Source: Gammaproteobacteria bacterium (GTDB lineage Bacteria; Pseudomonadota; Gammaproteobacteria; Pseudomonadales; Pseudohongiellaceae). From it: 45,695 nt of DNA. The stretch spans positions 1 to 45,695 of the forward strand of contig PBYU01000093.1 in assembly GCA_002730035.1 (NCBI GenBank), given 5' to 3'. The notes under the pieces were generated by a model that saw nothing but the letters and a program-made list of their open reading frames with translations, was not told the origin of the DNA and did not search any database. Shown here in pieces: positions 25,437 through 35,404 of this stretch; positions within the stretch are counted from its first letter, which is position 1, and every line of letters begins with the position of its first letter. Both the position numbers and the translations under genes were made by a program.

Positions 25437-26012
25437 ATGGTTCTCTCCCTAAAAGATCAGTTAAAAAAGTCCGGACTGGTGGATGACAAAAAGGCCAAAG
25501 AACTTGAGCGTGCCAGGCTCAAGGAAGAGAAGTTGGCACGGCACAGCGCGAACAGAGTAAAAAAAAAGGATAAAAAGTTACAGGCAGAAGAAAGGAAACG
25601 AGAGCTTGGCCGAATAAAATCCGAACAAATTGCGAAAGACAAACAATTAAATCAAGAGAAGAATACCAGGGCGCAACGCAATGCCATCAACGCACAGATA
25701 AGGCAGTTAATCGAGACAAATGCTATTGCCCAGGGTGACGGAGATCGAGCTGCGGAGAAGAAGTACAGCTTTGCAGATGGCAGCAAGATTAAGCATTTGT
25801 GGATCAGTAAGCAACAGGTTGGCCAGCTTAGCCAGGGCTCAATTGTGATTGTGAAGCATTCTGAAAAATATGCCCTAGTCCCTGCGATAGTGGCCGATAA
25901 GATCGCGCAGCGAGACAGCGAGTCGATTGTCTTTAGAGCGGTAAAGAACGTCGCTTCATCTGTCGATGATCCCTACGCCGATTATCAAATACCTGACGAT
26001 CTGGATTGGTAG
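25437..26012 (+). CDS. DUF2058 (YaiL-like) protein
   Basis: The start at 25437 is preferred because AGGA lies eight bases upstream; an ATG at 25428 would add three residues. Residues 1-10 (MVLSLKDQLKKSGL) and the Lys/Glu-rich coiled coil to residue ~95 are the DUF2058 N-terminus; the C-terminal part (KIKHLWISKQQVGQLSQGSI) is its conserved domain. Members are annotated as nucleoprotein/polynucleotide-associated enzymes without firm function. About 42 bp separates it from the protease gene. Confidence 0.85.
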   Translation: MVLSLKDQLKKSGLVDDKKAKELERARLKEEKLARHSANRVKKKDKKLQAEERKRELGRIKSEQIAKDKQLNQEKNTRAQRNAINAQIRQLIETNAIAQGDGDRAAEKKYSFADGSKIKHLWISKQQVGQLSQGSIVIVKHSEKYALVPAIVADKIAQRDSESIVFRAVKNVASSVDDPYADYQIPDDLDW

Positions 26013-26028
26013 TAGTAGCAATCAAACT

Positions 26029-26063
26029 ACTCTGACCCCATTTATTGGGACACTCTGGTCCCG
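26029..26063. repeat. ggggtcagag-family single arm plus small hairpin
   Basis: actctgaccccatttatt is one arm of the family seen at 24664 and 32631. A short hairpin gggac/gtccc follows. It lies between converging genes and could serve as a terminator. Confidence 0.5.
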
Positions 26064-26074
26064 TTTGTTATTAA

Positions 26075-26710
26075 CTAATTCTCCATAAATTCAATATGAA
26101 TTTCTAGTTCGATATTGTCTCCAACGCCAAAAGACGTGAATCGACTCAGACCAAAATCTGATCGAAGAAAACTGGCATCTGCCGAGAATCCCATCGTATT
26201 AGCTCGAGTAAGAAAATTTCGGCCACCTCCGTGAAAATTGACATTCAGATCCACCGGCGCTGTAACTCCTAATAAGGTCAGGTCGCCGCCAAACACGAAT
26301 GAATTTCCATTCTCCTCCCGTAGCGAAGTAGTCCTGTACACAGCTTGTGGAAAGTTTTCCGTATCAAACCAATTGTCGCCGCGAAGTTCCTCTGCAAATT
26401 CAGCATTATTGATATCTAAACTGGCGGTATTAATGATGACTTCCAGACTGGAATTTCCAACATTTTGTGGATCGAAGTTCAGAGAAGCATCCATATCATT
26501 AAATCGGCCAATGAATGTGGAGAAACCCAAATGATTAATCTTCCACACCAACGACGCATGGTCAGGATCAATTGTGAACTGTCCAGCGTTAAGTTCAGTT
26601 ATTTCGGATTCGAAATCAGGAGTCAGTATGCGGTCGCATGAAACCAATAATACTGAACAGACCAGGATTAGTGAAAGCCGATTGTATTTTGAGAATAATC
26701 TTGAAAACAT
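26075..26710 (-). CDS. YceI-family lipoprotein
   Basis: The signal ends in the lipobox LLVSC with the lipid-anchored Cys at residue 25. The YceI domain starts GQFTIDPDHASLVWKINHLG and contains FDTENFPQAVYRTT and GDLTLLGVTAPVDL, the usual family strands. YceI proteins are lipocalin-like periplasmic barrels; solved members bind a long isoprenoid chain such as ubiquinone-8. It follows another YceI gene by 33 bp and a PQQ dehydrogenase, so the three are probably one transcript. Confidence 0.85.
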   Translation of the reverse strand: MFSRLFSKYNRLSLILVCSVLLVSCDRILTPDFESEITELNAGQFTIDPDHASLVWKINHLGFSTFIGRFNDMDASLNFDPQNVGNSSLEVIINTASLDINNAEFAEELRGDNWFDTENFPQAVYRTTSLREENGNSFVFGGDLTLLGVTAPVDLNVNFHGGGRNFLTRANTMGFSADASFLRSDFGLSRFTSFGVGDNIELEIHIEFMEN

Positions 26711-26743
26711 TGAGATAACCTATTTTCGACAGAAGCTGTTTAT

Positions 26744-27319
26744 TTACTGCTGGACCGCGTAGACATCTACTGCGATGGTTACGTCGTTAGGAATTTCACC
26801 TGTGTTCGCCCAGTAGCCCTGACCGACGCCGTAATCCAGGCGCTGGATAGTCACTTCACTGGTCAGGTGAAAAGCGACCTGGCCATCAATCGTTGTAATG
26901 TCGAATTTAAACGGGAAGCTTAAGGGCTGCGTTTGATCACGGATAGTCAGGGTGCCGTCGGATACGAAGGAATTCAGTGACTCAAGGCGGCATTTCTCTG
27001 CTTTAAAGGTGGCTGTTGGCCATTGATCCACATCGAACAATTCTATATCCAGCAAATAATCCAGGACCTCGGGGGAGTCGATCGTTATATCAGCGATATG
27101 AATCGTTACCTGGAAATCACAGGAGCCGGGGCTCATGGGATCGATGTCGAAGATCGCCTCTACGTTCGAAAATTCGCCCTCATAGGGATCGGCGCCGTAG
27201 AGATACTTGAAAACAACCCGGGATTCGCCCTGGTTGAGCACCCAGGTTGCGGCTTGCGCCGGCAGCCCTATGAGCAACAGAAGTGGCACAAGTGCCGCTC
27301 GGAAAATCAAAGTTCGCAT
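26744..27319 (-). CDS. Periplasmic YceI-family protein
   Basis: A Sec signal (residues 1-23, LLLLIGLPAQAA) is followed by a YceI barrel: TWVLNQGESRVVFKYLY, FDVDQWPTATFKAEKC and DGTLTIRDQTQPLSFPF. Unlike its downstream neighbour it has no lipobox, so it should be soluble in the periplasm. It starts 25 bp after the PQQ dehydrogenase stop, on the same strand. The family binds isoprenoid lipids, so a link to quinone-dependent oxidation is a reasonable inference. Confidence 0.85.
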   Translation of the reverse strand: MRTLIFRAALVPLLLLIGLPAQAATWVLNQGESRVVFKYLYGADPYEGEFSNVEAIFDIDPMSPGSCDFQVTIHIADITIDSPEVLDYLLDIELFDVDQWPTATFKAEKCRLESLNSFVSDGTLTIRDQTQPLSFPFKFDITTIDGQVAFHLTSEVTIQRLDYGVGQGYWANTGEIPNDVTIAVDVYAVQQ

Positions 27320-27344
27320 GATAAATATTACTCCTGATAAAAAA

Positions 27345-29288
27345 TTACGGCAGCGCGTAGGCTACCAGCTCGGCCGGCCTGCCGCCGCCACTGACAAACA
27401 TGGCCAGGTATTGCTTACCGTCGTGCTCGTAGGTAAATGGTAACCCGGATTGAGTATTGGGCGTTTCGATCTCGGCGACAATTTCACCGCTTTGCTTGTC
27501 GATCGCACGCAGAATGGGGCTGGCTCCGGGGCCACCGCCACCTTCAGCGACGAACAGCAGGGTTTTGGTCAGTACGACTCCTGCCCGTGTCGGCACACCT
27601 GTGCGTGGAATATCGACACCCTCCAAAAGGCTATGATTTGCAATGCGATCCGGCGTATCGGCATTCGCGATCATCCACAGATGATCACCAGAGTTCATGT
27701 CGATCGCCGTGATGCGGCCATAAGGTGGCTTGACTATATCCAGTCCCTGAATCCGCGGTACACGCACGCCATATCCCTGGCTGTAGGCAAGGTCTGAGTT
27801 CTCATCTTTCGCCATCGTCAACACACCCAGGGCTGTCCGCGAGGGCACATAGAGAATCCCGGTCTCCGGATCGACGGCAGAACCCTCCCAGTTGGCGCCA
27901 CCGGTGGCGGAGGGCAAGTGCAGAGTGCCTCTGGTGCCATCGGTTGGATCATCCGTCATAGACGGAGGGGAATAGACATTCGGGCTGAGGCGAAAGCCTT
28001 CAACGGCTTCCAGCGCCAGCGCGCGGACTTCCGGGGTCCAATCGATCAGATCAGCTTCGGTAAAGGTATTTCGGTCGAAGGGTGCAGGACGCGTGGGTAT
28101 GGGTTGCGTCGGAGAGTACCACTCACCGGGAATATCACCGGCAGGCACAGCAAGCTCTTCAATGGGCCAGATCGGCTCGCCAGTCTCTCTGTCGAAGGTA
28201 TAGACGTAGGACTGTTTAGTTACCGACATCAGCACCTTGTTGCCATTGGGTAAATCGGCAAGTACCGGTGCGGAGGGAATATCCCAGTCCCAGATGTCAT
28301 GGTGAGTTAACTGGAAGTGCCATTGGCGCTCTCCAGAGGCGATATCCAGCGCGACAATGGAGGACGAAAACAGGTTATCACCGGGGCGATCAGCACCAAA
28401 CTGGTCGCCAGTGGCCGCTTCTACCGGCAAAAAGACCAGGCCCAATTGCGGATCACCGGACATGGGTGCCCAGACACCGGCATTACCGGTAAATTCTACA
28501 CCTCCATCAAGCCAGGATTCATAGCCCACTTCACCTCGCTCAGGAATGGTATGAAAGGTCCACAGATGCTCGCCGGTGTGCACATCATAGCCACGCACGT
28601 CGCCTTTCACATTAACCATGGACCGTGGCCGCATGCCCACCCGGTGTGCCGGTCCCACCACAATCACATCGTTCATGACGAAAGGTGGTGCAGAAATGCC
28701 GATATCGATGTTGTCATAACGAGGATCATCGGCGTTACGTAATCCTTCGAATAAATCTACGATGCCGTTGTTGCCAAAATTCGGATCAGGGACGCCGGTT
28801 TTGGCATCAAGAGAAACCAGTTGGAAGCCGGGAGTGACGTCGATAACCCGCGCCGTGTCGCCATCGCGCCAGAAGGCAGGTCCCCGGCCAGCGCCCTTTC
28901 GCGGCGCATTGTCGAAGCGTTCGCCTTCGTTTGGTCGCCACAGCCACAATACCTGTCCGGAAGTGGCGTCCAGAGCCACGATGTTTCGAGTGCTGGCTAT
29001 GTCTGCGTATAGAACGCCGTCTATTTCAAGCGGTGTAGACGGGTTATTGAAATCGGCACTAGGCCCAAAGCTTTCTGTTGAGAAACGCCAGGCAATCTCC
29101 AGGGAGCCGACGTTTTCTGCATTAATCTGGTCCAGAGGCGAATAGCGCTGAGAAAGTGAACCGCCGTGAATTGTCGGCCAATCGCCCTCATCTACACTGG
29201 TGCCGGTCTGGCTCTGCGCTGCTGAAGCACAAATCAGGGCCCCCATAGTCACGGCTAATGATGAAAGCAATTGTCTTGTTGTTACCAT
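27345..29288 (-). CDS. Periplasmic PQQ-dependent dehydrogenase (glucose-dehydrogenase type, no membrane domain)
   Basis: The start at 29288 has GGAG eight bases upstream and begins a signal peptide (MVTTRQLLSSLAVTMGALIC); 24 earlier codons are open but unlikely. The propeller carries GDWPTIHGGSLSQRYSPLDQI, LTHHDIWDWDIPSAPVL and GGANWEGSAVD, matching the Gcd catalytic domain at 5055-7412. No membrane helices, no CxxCH haem site and no cysteine in the mature part, so electrons must leave to a separate acceptor. It leads a likely operon with two YceI proteins. Substrate probably a sugar or polyol; not determinable. Confidence 0.9.
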   Translation of the reverse strand: MVTTRQLLSSLAVTMGALICASAAQSQTGTSVDEGDWPTIHGGSLSQRYSPLDQINAENVGSLEIAWRFSTESFGPSADFNNPSTPLEIDGVLYADIASTRNIVALDATSGQVLWLWRPNEGERFDNAPRKGAGRGPAFWRDGDTARVIDVTPGFQLVSLDAKTGVPDPNFGNNGIVDLFEGLRNADDPRYDNIDIGISAPPFVMNDVIVVGPAHRVGMRPRSMVNVKGDVRGYDVHTGEHLWTFHTIPERGEVGYESWLDGGVEFTGNAGVWAPMSGDPQLGLVFLPVEAATGDQFGADRPGDNLFSSSIVALDIASGERQWHFQLTHHDIWDWDIPSAPVLADLPNGNKVLMSVTKQSYVYTFDRETGEPIWPIEELAVPAGDIPGEWYSPTQPIPTRPAPFDRNTFTEADLIDWTPEVRALALEAVEGFRLSPNVYSPPSMTDDPTDGTRGTLHLPSATGGANWEGSAVDPETGILYVPSRTALGVLTMAKDENSDLAYSQGYGVRVPRIQGLDIVKPPYGRITAIDMNSGDHLWMIANADTPDRIANHSLLEGVDIPRTGVPTRAGVVLTKTLLFVAEGGGGPGASPILRAIDKQSGEIVAEIETPNTQSGLPFTYEHDGKQYLAMFVSGGGRPAELVAYALP

Positions 29289-29360
29289 CTGGGACTCTCC
29301 GGATATCTTGTCTTTGGATCGTGCATCCCTGCTGCCGAGTCTATCACACTGGTCGGACAT

Positions 29361-29793
29361 AGAAGCCAGACCAGGCGGGGTTTTATAGGTGTTATGAGCC
29401 TGGGATCAGGGATAGGAAGGATAAGCAATCTCTGAACTACAAGCAAGTCCACGGCTCTAACAATTCTAATAAACTCACAACAATATCAATTAGTTAACGC
29501 ATTATTGACAGGAAGATTTGTAATTATTTGTAACTGAGAAGCCACTGGCAGAACTCCCACCAGAATCCTGCACCAAAACGCCTGAATAGTAGCTTAATGG
29601 GTGGGACAGTCGAGTCAGAGCAAAAGTGCAATACGCTACTAATACTCCGAATCCGCTTCAAGATTCGAGGCTCACTGAGATAGACTAGGGAAAAGGAAAA
29701 GCGGACAGACCACGCTTTTCTTGCAGTGCTGAAGTTCAGCTCTAAGAAATTGATAGTGTGGTCTGCCCCGTCTAAATAAAAGAGGAATAAACT
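29361..29793. other. Divergent intergenic region with repeats
   Basis: Between two divergent PQQ dehydrogenase genes. It holds a gtcagagcaaaa motif near 29616 (ggggtcagag family) and, at 29704-29774, an imperfect inverted repeat with arms gcggacagaccac and gtggtctgccccgt, related to the motif at 20409. Promoters for both genes must lie here; I could not place them with confidence. Confidence 0.45.
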
Positions 29794-30969
29794 ATGCTTC
29801 GTTATTTGTTAAAACTTGCTGGTACCAGCTTACTGCTGACCGCCGCGTCTGCTGCCAGTGCGCAGTCCGATATTTACAACGCATCCCAGGATTATCGGGT
29901 CGCGACGGTCGCAGACGGTCTGTTACAACCCTGGTCCATGGCCTGGCTGCCGGGCGGTGACATGCTGGTTACGGAAAAACCCGGTCGATTGAGAATCATT
30001 CGAGACGCGCGGCTATTGCCGGAAGCAGTACCCGGTGTGCCTGAAGTATTTTACACGGGCCAGGGCGGACTGTTCGAAGTCCTGCCACATCCGAATTTCA
30101 GCGAGAACCGCTGGCTTTACCTCAGTTATGCCAAGGAAGAAGGGGAAACATCAGTCACTGCAGTAGCCCGGGGGCGTTTTGAAAATGACCGCCTTACCAA
30201 TGTGATTGAAATCTTCTCTCCTAAAGCTGCCGGTTACGGACATTACGGCGGCAAGATGGTTTTTGATAACGATGGCTACCTGTTCCTGACTTTAGGCGAA
30301 CGTCAGGCGCCTGCCAGGGGGGATCTGACCGCTCACCCGGCGCAGGATCTGACCAATCACCAGGGAGTCATTGTGCGCCTGAATGATGATGGCAGCGTGC
30401 CCAGTGACAATCCGTTTGTCGGCCGTGACGATGCACTTCCGGAAATCTGGACTTATGGGCACCGCAGCCCCCAGGGTCTGGCGATCCACCCCGAAACAGG
30501 TGATCTCTGGATGACCGAGCACGGCCCCCAGGGTGGAGACGAGCTCAATCTGGTCGAACCAGGGAACAATTATGGCTGGCCGGTAATTGGTCACGGCGTT
30601 AACTATGGTTCGATAGGCAGTCCCATCCATGTTGGCATCGGTCAGGCCGGCATGACGGGGCCAGCCTATTTCTGGACACCGGTAATTGCCGCTTCGGGTC
30701 TCATGGTCTACACCGGCGACAAGTTTCCCGGGTGGTATGGCAGCATCTTTGCTGGCGGTCTGGCCGGCGAGCAAGTTGCACGTCTTCACATGAGCGACGA
30801 TTACCGTGAAGTGATAGTGGAAGAAACCCTCGCCTATGACATGGGCCGGATTCGTGACGTGCGTCAGGGTCCAGATGGTTATATCTACCTGGCCATTTCA
30901 GATGGTAATGGTGCCGGAAGAGGCGATTTCGAGGCGACGGAAATCGTGCGACTGGAGCCGATTGACTGA
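29794..30969 (+). CDS. PQQ-dependent sugar dehydrogenase (GSDH/YliI family)
   Basis: AGAGGAATAAACT precedes the ATG. A Sec signal (to about residue 23, SAASAQ) leads into a six-bladed propeller: QPWSMAWLPGGDMLVTEKPGRL, YGHYGGKMVFDNDGYLFLT with the catalytic-type His, GHRSPQGLAIHPETGDLWMTEHGPQGGDELN-type segments and NNYGWP. The family (Asd/YliI) oxidises aldoses with PQQ in the periplasm. Length (391) is normal. It is divergent from the other PQQ enzyme. A relic of a second GSDH gene is at 20797-20925. Confidence 0.9.
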   Translation: MLRYLLKLAGTSLLLTAASAASAQSDIYNASQDYRVATVADGLLQPWSMAWLPGGDMLVTEKPGRLRIIRDARLLPEAVPGVPEVFYTGQGGLFEVLPHPNFSENRWLYLSYAKEEGETSVTAVARGRFENDRLTNVIEIFSPKAAGYGHYGGKMVFDNDGYLFLTLGERQAPARGDLTAHPAQDLTNHQGVIVRLNDDGSVPSDNPFVGRDDALPEIWTYGHRSPQGLAIHPETGDLWMTEHGPQGGDELNLVEPGNNYGWPVIGHGVNYGSIGSPIHVGIGQAGMTGPAYFWTPVIAASGLMVYTGDKFPGWYGSIFAGGLAGEQVARLHMSDDYREVIVEETLAYDMGRIRDVRQGPDGYIYLAISDGNGAGRGDFEATEIVRLEPID

Positions 30970-31001
30970 ACTGAAGTCTAGCGGTATAAGAAATGAATGA
31001 T

Positions 31002-31038
31002 GGTGACGGAGGAATTGGTTCCTAATTCCTCCGTCACC
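31002..31038 (+). terminator. 15-bp perfect hairpin after the GSDH gene
   Basis: Arms ggtgacggaggaatt and aattcctccgtcacc pair perfectly around a 7-nt loop, 32 bases after the stop. No T run follows. Position suits transcript termination or 3'-end protection. Confidence 0.6.
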
Positions 31039-31121
31039 TGCTCTCACAACAGCAGCGCTAATTGCAGTTGATTCCGCTTCTCTGTAGTTTATGGACACAG
31101 ATTGCTTTAACGGGCGCCATC

Positions 31122-32603
31122 ATGGACCAAGCTTATCGTCTCCTTTCAGTGGCAGATTATTCTGCCATCGTGAAATTCTATTCCCTTGCACTAATTGCCG
31201 TACTCTCGCTGGCGATTTCGTCTCACTCATCCGGGCAACAGAATGCTCGAAGTGATGCCAATGAATTTTACGTTTCGGCTGATGCTCAGCCGGGCGGGGA
31301 TGGCAGTCAACCCAGTCCGTTTCTTAGACTGGCAGAGGCTGAATCTGTGACTGCGGCAGGCGACACCATCTTTCTGCTTGCCAGCAGTCAGGATAAAATA
31401 CTGGATGGTGGTATCGAACTGAAACCCGGACAAAAGCTGTTGGGGGTAGGCGCAAACGGGCAACTTCAGGATCGCAGCGGAGAGAGGGTAAAACTAACTA
31501 ATAGCGGCGATAGTGTCATTGTCCAACTGTCTCTAAATAACGAGATAGCCGGCATTCACTTTATGAATATGAGTAACTACGCCATCAGCGGTGCTGACAC
31601 CGATTACTCCGGAGCGTATATCCACCACGCAAGCTTCAGCGGCAATGCGGTCCAGCATATTGAAGACGAACGGGGGGTTGTTTACGCGGTGAGCTTTAAT
31701 GGGGTCGAGGGAGCATTAGACAATATACGCATTGAGGACAGCAGCTTCTTCGATGGTGAAGATCTGGGTGCGATTCGTGTCTTTCACTCAGGAGCCAGCA
31801 GCGGTCGCTATCTATTCCAGAGAAACACATTTACCGATCTCGGCGGCAGGGCCTATTTCGTGCGCACCCGCAATAGCAGTTTCGTCGAGACTGTCATTCT
31901 GGATTCCACTGCCAACAATATCGGCCGTGGCAACCGAAATTCCGATAGCATTATTCCCTACCTGATGGGTCAATCAGAACAAATCATGTTGGTTAAGAAC
32001 TATCATTTCAACAACACTAAACAGGAAGGCAACCAGTCAAACACGGGCATAGAAGCATTCATGTTCGGTTATCCCCGAACAGATGAGGCCAATTTTTGCA
32101 CGGCCTGCAAACTGACCTTCAAGATAATCGACAGTGTTATTGAGAACGCCTACTCCGACTCCATCCAGTTTTCAAACTCGGGTGTCAACTCTGATTTAAA
32201 CTATGAAATTAGAAACACGAAGATAATCGGTGGCAATCCGCAACAGGGCGGTGGCGGCATTTCCCTGAATCTACAGAGCGTGGCTGACAGCGGCAGCAGG
32301 ACTACTTTGCTGGTGGAGAACACCGATATTATTGGGACTAGCGGCTACGGATTCGCCATGAATAATCGCGGCGGTGGCGATATTTCGGCCACGGCAGATT
32401 TCGGTGGTGGTGCGCTGGGCAGTATCGGTCACAATCGATTCAGCGACAATGCCAGGGGAGAAATTCGAGTCACCGGCAAACAGATTAGTGCAAGCAATAA
32501 CTGGTGGGGCGGAAACAATCCAACTATTTACAACGCAGACAATGTAGTCACTACTGATTCTAAAGTTGTCTATACACCGGTTCTGACCGAAAACCCACGC
32601 TGA
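31122..32603 (+). CDS. Exported parallel beta-helix (pectate-lyase-like) protein
   Basis: The ATG at 31122 is preferred to the upstream TTG at 31062, since it starts a signal-anchor region (FYSLALIAVLSLAISSHSSG). From residue ~45 the sequence NEFYVSADAQPGGDGSQPSPFLRLAEA is the usual entrance to right-handed beta-helix proteins, followed by repeated strands (IRIEDSSFFDG, YLFQRNTFTDLGG, FKIIDSVIENAYSDSIQFSNSG, LVENTDIIGTSGYGF) and a NNWWGG end. Such folds bind or cleave polysaccharides. I see no lyase catalytic triad, so enzyme activity is not shown. It is probably secreted and stands alone. Confidence 0.75.
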   Translation: MDQAYRLLSVADYSAIVKFYSLALIAVLSLAISSHSSGQQNARSDANEFYVSADAQPGGDGSQPSPFLRLAEAESVTAAGDTIFLLASSQDKILDGGIELKPGQKLLGVGANGQLQDRSGERVKLTNSGDSVIVQLSLNNEIAGIHFMNMSNYAISGADTDYSGAYIHHASFSGNAVQHIEDERGVVYAVSFNGVEGALDNIRIEDSSFFDGEDLGAIRVFHSGASSGRYLFQRNTFTDLGGRAYFVRTRNSSFVETVILDSTANNIGRGNRNSDSIIPYLMGQSEQIMLVKNYHFNNTKQEGNQSNTGIEAFMFGYPRTDEANFCTACKLTFKIIDSVIENAYSDSIQFSNSGVNSDLNYEIRNTKIIGGNPQQGGGGISLNLQSVADSGSRTTLLVENTDIIGTSGYGFAMNNRGGGDISATADFGGGALGSIGHNRFSDNARGEIRVTGKQISASNNWWGGNNPTIYNADNVVTTDSKVVYTPVLTENPR

Positions 32604-32630
32604 AATGGGGTCAGAGTCGATATCTCAGAA

Positions 32631-32690
32631 TAAATAGGGTCAGAGTAAAAATACAGTAGAAACACTGTATTTTTACTCTGACCCTATTTA
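32631..32690. repeat. Perfect 27-bp inverted repeat, ggggtcagag family
   Basis: Arms 32631-32657 and 32664-32690 are perfectly complementary with a 6-nt loop (agaaac). The arm carries taaatagggtcagagtaaaa. A further ggggtcagag lies at 32607-32616. It sits between the beta-helix gene and the pnp terminator. Confidence 0.8.
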
Positions 32691-32712
32691 TCGAGGATTC
32701 TTCCAGCGCAAA

Positions 32713-32744
32713 CACAAAAAAACCCGAAGTAACACCCGGGTTTT
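32713..32744 (-). terminator. Rho-independent terminator of the rimP-pnp operon
   Basis: On the minus strand AAAACCCG and CGGGTTTT pair and a T run with TGTGTTT follows, about 25 bases beyond the pnp stop. Confidence 0.8.
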
Positions 32745-32770
32745 CTTGCGTTAATGATTTCCGGTCAGGA

Positions 32771-34882
32771 TTATTCGACGAATGCCGCTTTTTCCTCTTC
32801 GGTAATCTCCTTGATGCTGAGCTTGATGCGTCCGCGAGCATCCACGTCTGTGCATTTCACCAGCACGTCCTGGCCTTCCTTAAGGTACTCATTGACGTTC
32901 TCTACGCGCTCGCTAGCGATCTGAGAGATATGCACCAGGCCATCCTTGCTAGGCAGGATCGTCACGAATGCGCCGAAGTCGACGATCCTGGCTACCTTGC
33001 CATTGTACAACCTGCCAATTTCCGCTTCGGCAGTAATGGCTTTCACCATTTCCACCGCGGCGTCCCTGGAGTCAGCATCTTCACCATAGATACGCACATT
33101 GCCATCGTCATCTATATCCACCGATGCACCAGTGTCTTCAGTAATGCCTCGAATCACGGCACCACCCTTACCGATAACGTCGCGAATCTTGTCGGTATCG
33201 ATCTTGATCATGGCCATAGCCGGCGCATTTTCGGAAACCGATTCGCGTGCTGCAGGAATGACTTTATTCATCTCACCCAGAATATGCATGCGGGCAACAT
33301 TAGCCTGTTCCAGAGCCGTTTCCATGATTTCTTCGGTAATACCCTGAATTTTGATGTCCATCTGTAGTGCGGTAACACCAGTGGAAGTACCTGCAACCTT
33401 GAAGTCCATGTCACCGAGATGATCCTCATCGCCAAGGATATCGGTGAGCACCGCGAAGCGTTCACCTTCCTTAATAAGGCCCATGGCAATACCGGCCACT
33501 GCTGCTGAGACAGGGACACCGGCATCCATCATCGCCAGGGAACTTCCGCAGACGCTGGCCATGGAGCTGGAGCCATTGGATTCAGTGATTTCAGACACCA
33601 CGCGGATCGCGTAGGGAAAGTCTTCTTCAGCCGGCATCACTGCCGTTACGCCACGTCTTGCCAATTTACCGTGCCCAATTTCGCGGCGCTTGGGACCGCC
33701 CATGAAACCGGCTTCACCGACGGAGTAAGGAGGGAAGTTATAGTGCAACATGAAACCGTCTTTTCGCGAACCTTGAAGATTTTCGATGAGCTGAGAGTCG
33801 CGCAACGCACCAAGAGTGGTTGCTACCAATGCCTGAGTCTCACCTCTGGTGAACAGAGCTGAACCATGAGCCTTGGGCAGAACGCCTACTTCCACTTCGA
33901 TGTTGCGCACCGTTTTGGTGTCACGGCCATCGATACGCGGAGCGCCATCGAGAATTCTATTGCGTACCGTACTCTTTTCCAGCTTACCGAATACGTCCTT
34001 GACATCTCCTTCTGAGATGCCCGCTTCTTCATCGGATAACTGTTCGACCGCCTGTTGCTGTAACTCACCGATAGCGTCATAACGCTGCATCTTGTCTGAA
34101 ATCTGATACGCTTCGGTTACGCCGGCAGCGAATTTTTCTTCAACCGCTGCTTTCAGTGGTTCATTTACTGCAGCGGCTTCCCATTCCCACGCTGGTTTGC
34201 CAGCCTCAGCGGCAAGTTCCTTTATAGCGGTGATGGCTACTTGCATCTCTTGTTGGGCAAACAATACTCCGCCCAACATTTGATCTTCGCTGAGCTGCTT
34301 GGCCTCAGACTCAACCATTAGAACTGCTGACTGAGTACCGGCAACAACCATGTTCAGTTGAGAAGTTTCTAACCTGCTGTAGCTCGGATTGAGAATGTAA
34401 CCTTGCTCAGCATCATAACCGACACGCGCGGCACCAATTGGCTCGGCGAACGGAATACCCGAGATTGCCAATGCGGCCGAGGCGCCTAATAGTCCAGCCA
34501 TATCCGGATCTTCATCTTTATCTGCCGAAATGACAGTAATTATTACCTGAATTTCGTTCATAAATCCCTTGGGGAACAGGGGACGAATAGGTCTGTCGAT
34601 TAATCGTGAGGTCAGAGTTTCTTTTTCTGTTGGCCTGCCTTCACGTTTGAAGAATCCACCTGGAATCTTGCCAACCGCATAGGTCTTTTCCTGATAGTTA
34701 ACCGTTAACGGGAAAAACGCCGCGTTAGGGTTTGCCTGCTTTCTTCCTACTACAGTTGCCAGAACCTTGGAGTTTCCCATAGTTACCACAACTGCACCGG
34801 TTGCCTGTCTTGCAACCTTGCCCGTCTCAAGTGTGACCGTCTGATCACCGAATTGAAACGTCTTACTTACTGGATTGAACAT
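32771..34882 (-). CDS. pnp: Polynucleotide phosphorylase
   Basis: The 703-residue protein has two RNase PH-type domains ([30 protein letters not shown] in the first, with [16 protein letters not shown] and [19 protein letters not shown] in the second), a KH domain ([19 protein letters not shown]) and a C-terminal S1 domain ([28 protein letters not shown]). It degrades RNA 3' to 5' using phosphate and joins the degradosome. It follows rpsO by 77 bp as in related bacteria. Auto-control through an RNase III site in the leader is known in E. coli; I did not find such a hairpin here. Confidence 0.97.
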   Translation of the reverse strand: MFNPVSKTFQFGDQTVTLETGKVARQATGAVVVTMGNSKVLATVVGRKQANPNAAFFPLTVNYQEKTYAVGKIPGGFFKREGRPTEKETLTSRLIDRPIRPLFPKGFMNEIQVIITVISADKDEDPDMAGLLGASAALAISGIPFAEPIGAARVGYDAEQGYILNPSYSRLETSQLNMVVAGTQSAVLMVESEAKQLSEDQMLGGVLFAQQEMQVAITAIKELAAEAGKPAWEWEAAAVNEPLKAAVEEKFAAGVTEAYQISDKMQRYDAIGELQQQAVEQLSDEEAGISEGDVKDVFGKLEKSTVRNRILDGAPRIDGRDTKTVRNIEVEVGVLPKAHGSALFTRGETQALVATTLGALRDSQLIENLQGSRKDGFMLHYNFPPYSVGEAGFMGGPKRREIGHGKLARRGVTAVMPAEEDFPYAIRVVSEITESNGSSSMASVCGSSLAMMDAGVPVSAAVAGIAMGLIKEGERFAVLTDILGDEDHLGDMDFKVAGTSTGVTALQMDIKIQGITEEIMETALEQANVARMHILGEMNKVIPAARESVSENAPAMAMIKIDTDKIRDVIGKGGAVIRGITEDTGASVDIDDDGNVRIYGEDADSRDAAVEMVKAITAEAEIGRLYNGKVARIVDFGAFVTILPSKDGLVHISQIASERVENVNEYLKEGQDVLVKCTDVDARGRIKLSIKEITEEEKAAFVE

Positions 34883-34959
34883 AGTTATTTCCTAATTATT
34901 TACAGTCGCAAAGCCAACTCATCAGGCTCTGTGCAAGATACTTCCTTCTTTGATTTAAG

Positions 34960-35229
34960 TTAACGACGCAAACCAAGCTGTTTGATTAACGAAGCATAGC
35001 GCTCGACATTTTTGCGCTTCAGGTAATCGAGCAACTTTCTTCTGCTATTCACCATGCGGATGAGCCCGCGGCGAGAATGGTGGTCGTGTATGTGCTCTTT
35101 GAAGTGAGCCTGTAACTCATTAACGTTCGCAGTTAATAAGGCTACCTGGACCTCGGGGGAACCAGTGTCACCATCACCTTGTGCGTATTCCTTAATGATT
35201 GTTTCTTTCTGTTCAGCTGATAAAGCCAT
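34960..35229 (-). CDS. rpsO: 30S ribosomal protein S15
   Basis: From the ATG at 35229 the protein has 89 residues, the exact family length: [20 protein letters not shown], then [40 protein letters not shown] and LIKQLGLRR. Twelve earlier open codons are not part of S15. GGAGAT lies upstream of the ATG. S15 binds 16S rRNA early in 30S assembly. Confidence 0.97.
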   Translation of the reverse strand: MALSAEQKETIIKEYAQGDGDTGSPEVQVALLTANVNELQAHFKEHIHDHHSRRGLIRMVNSRRKLLDYLKRKNVERYASLIKQLGLRR

Positions 35230-35404
35230 TTCATATCTCCGTAATATGCGGTTAGACCATCTCACTACCGGCAGTCATCGCTTTCTCGTTTGTAAAGCCG
35301 GGCGAGTTTAATTCCATCTAAAATCAGTATAACCACGCATATTAGTAGTTACCTGATACTTTCCCTTTCATAGTTTGTTGAGTCCAGTATTCTGTTTATA
35401 CCTC

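Noticed and set aside
26029..26063. Terminator shared by DUF2058 and YceI genes
   Set aside because: Only a 5-bp stem without a T run; kept as a repeat because its sequence matches the dispersed ggggtcagag family.
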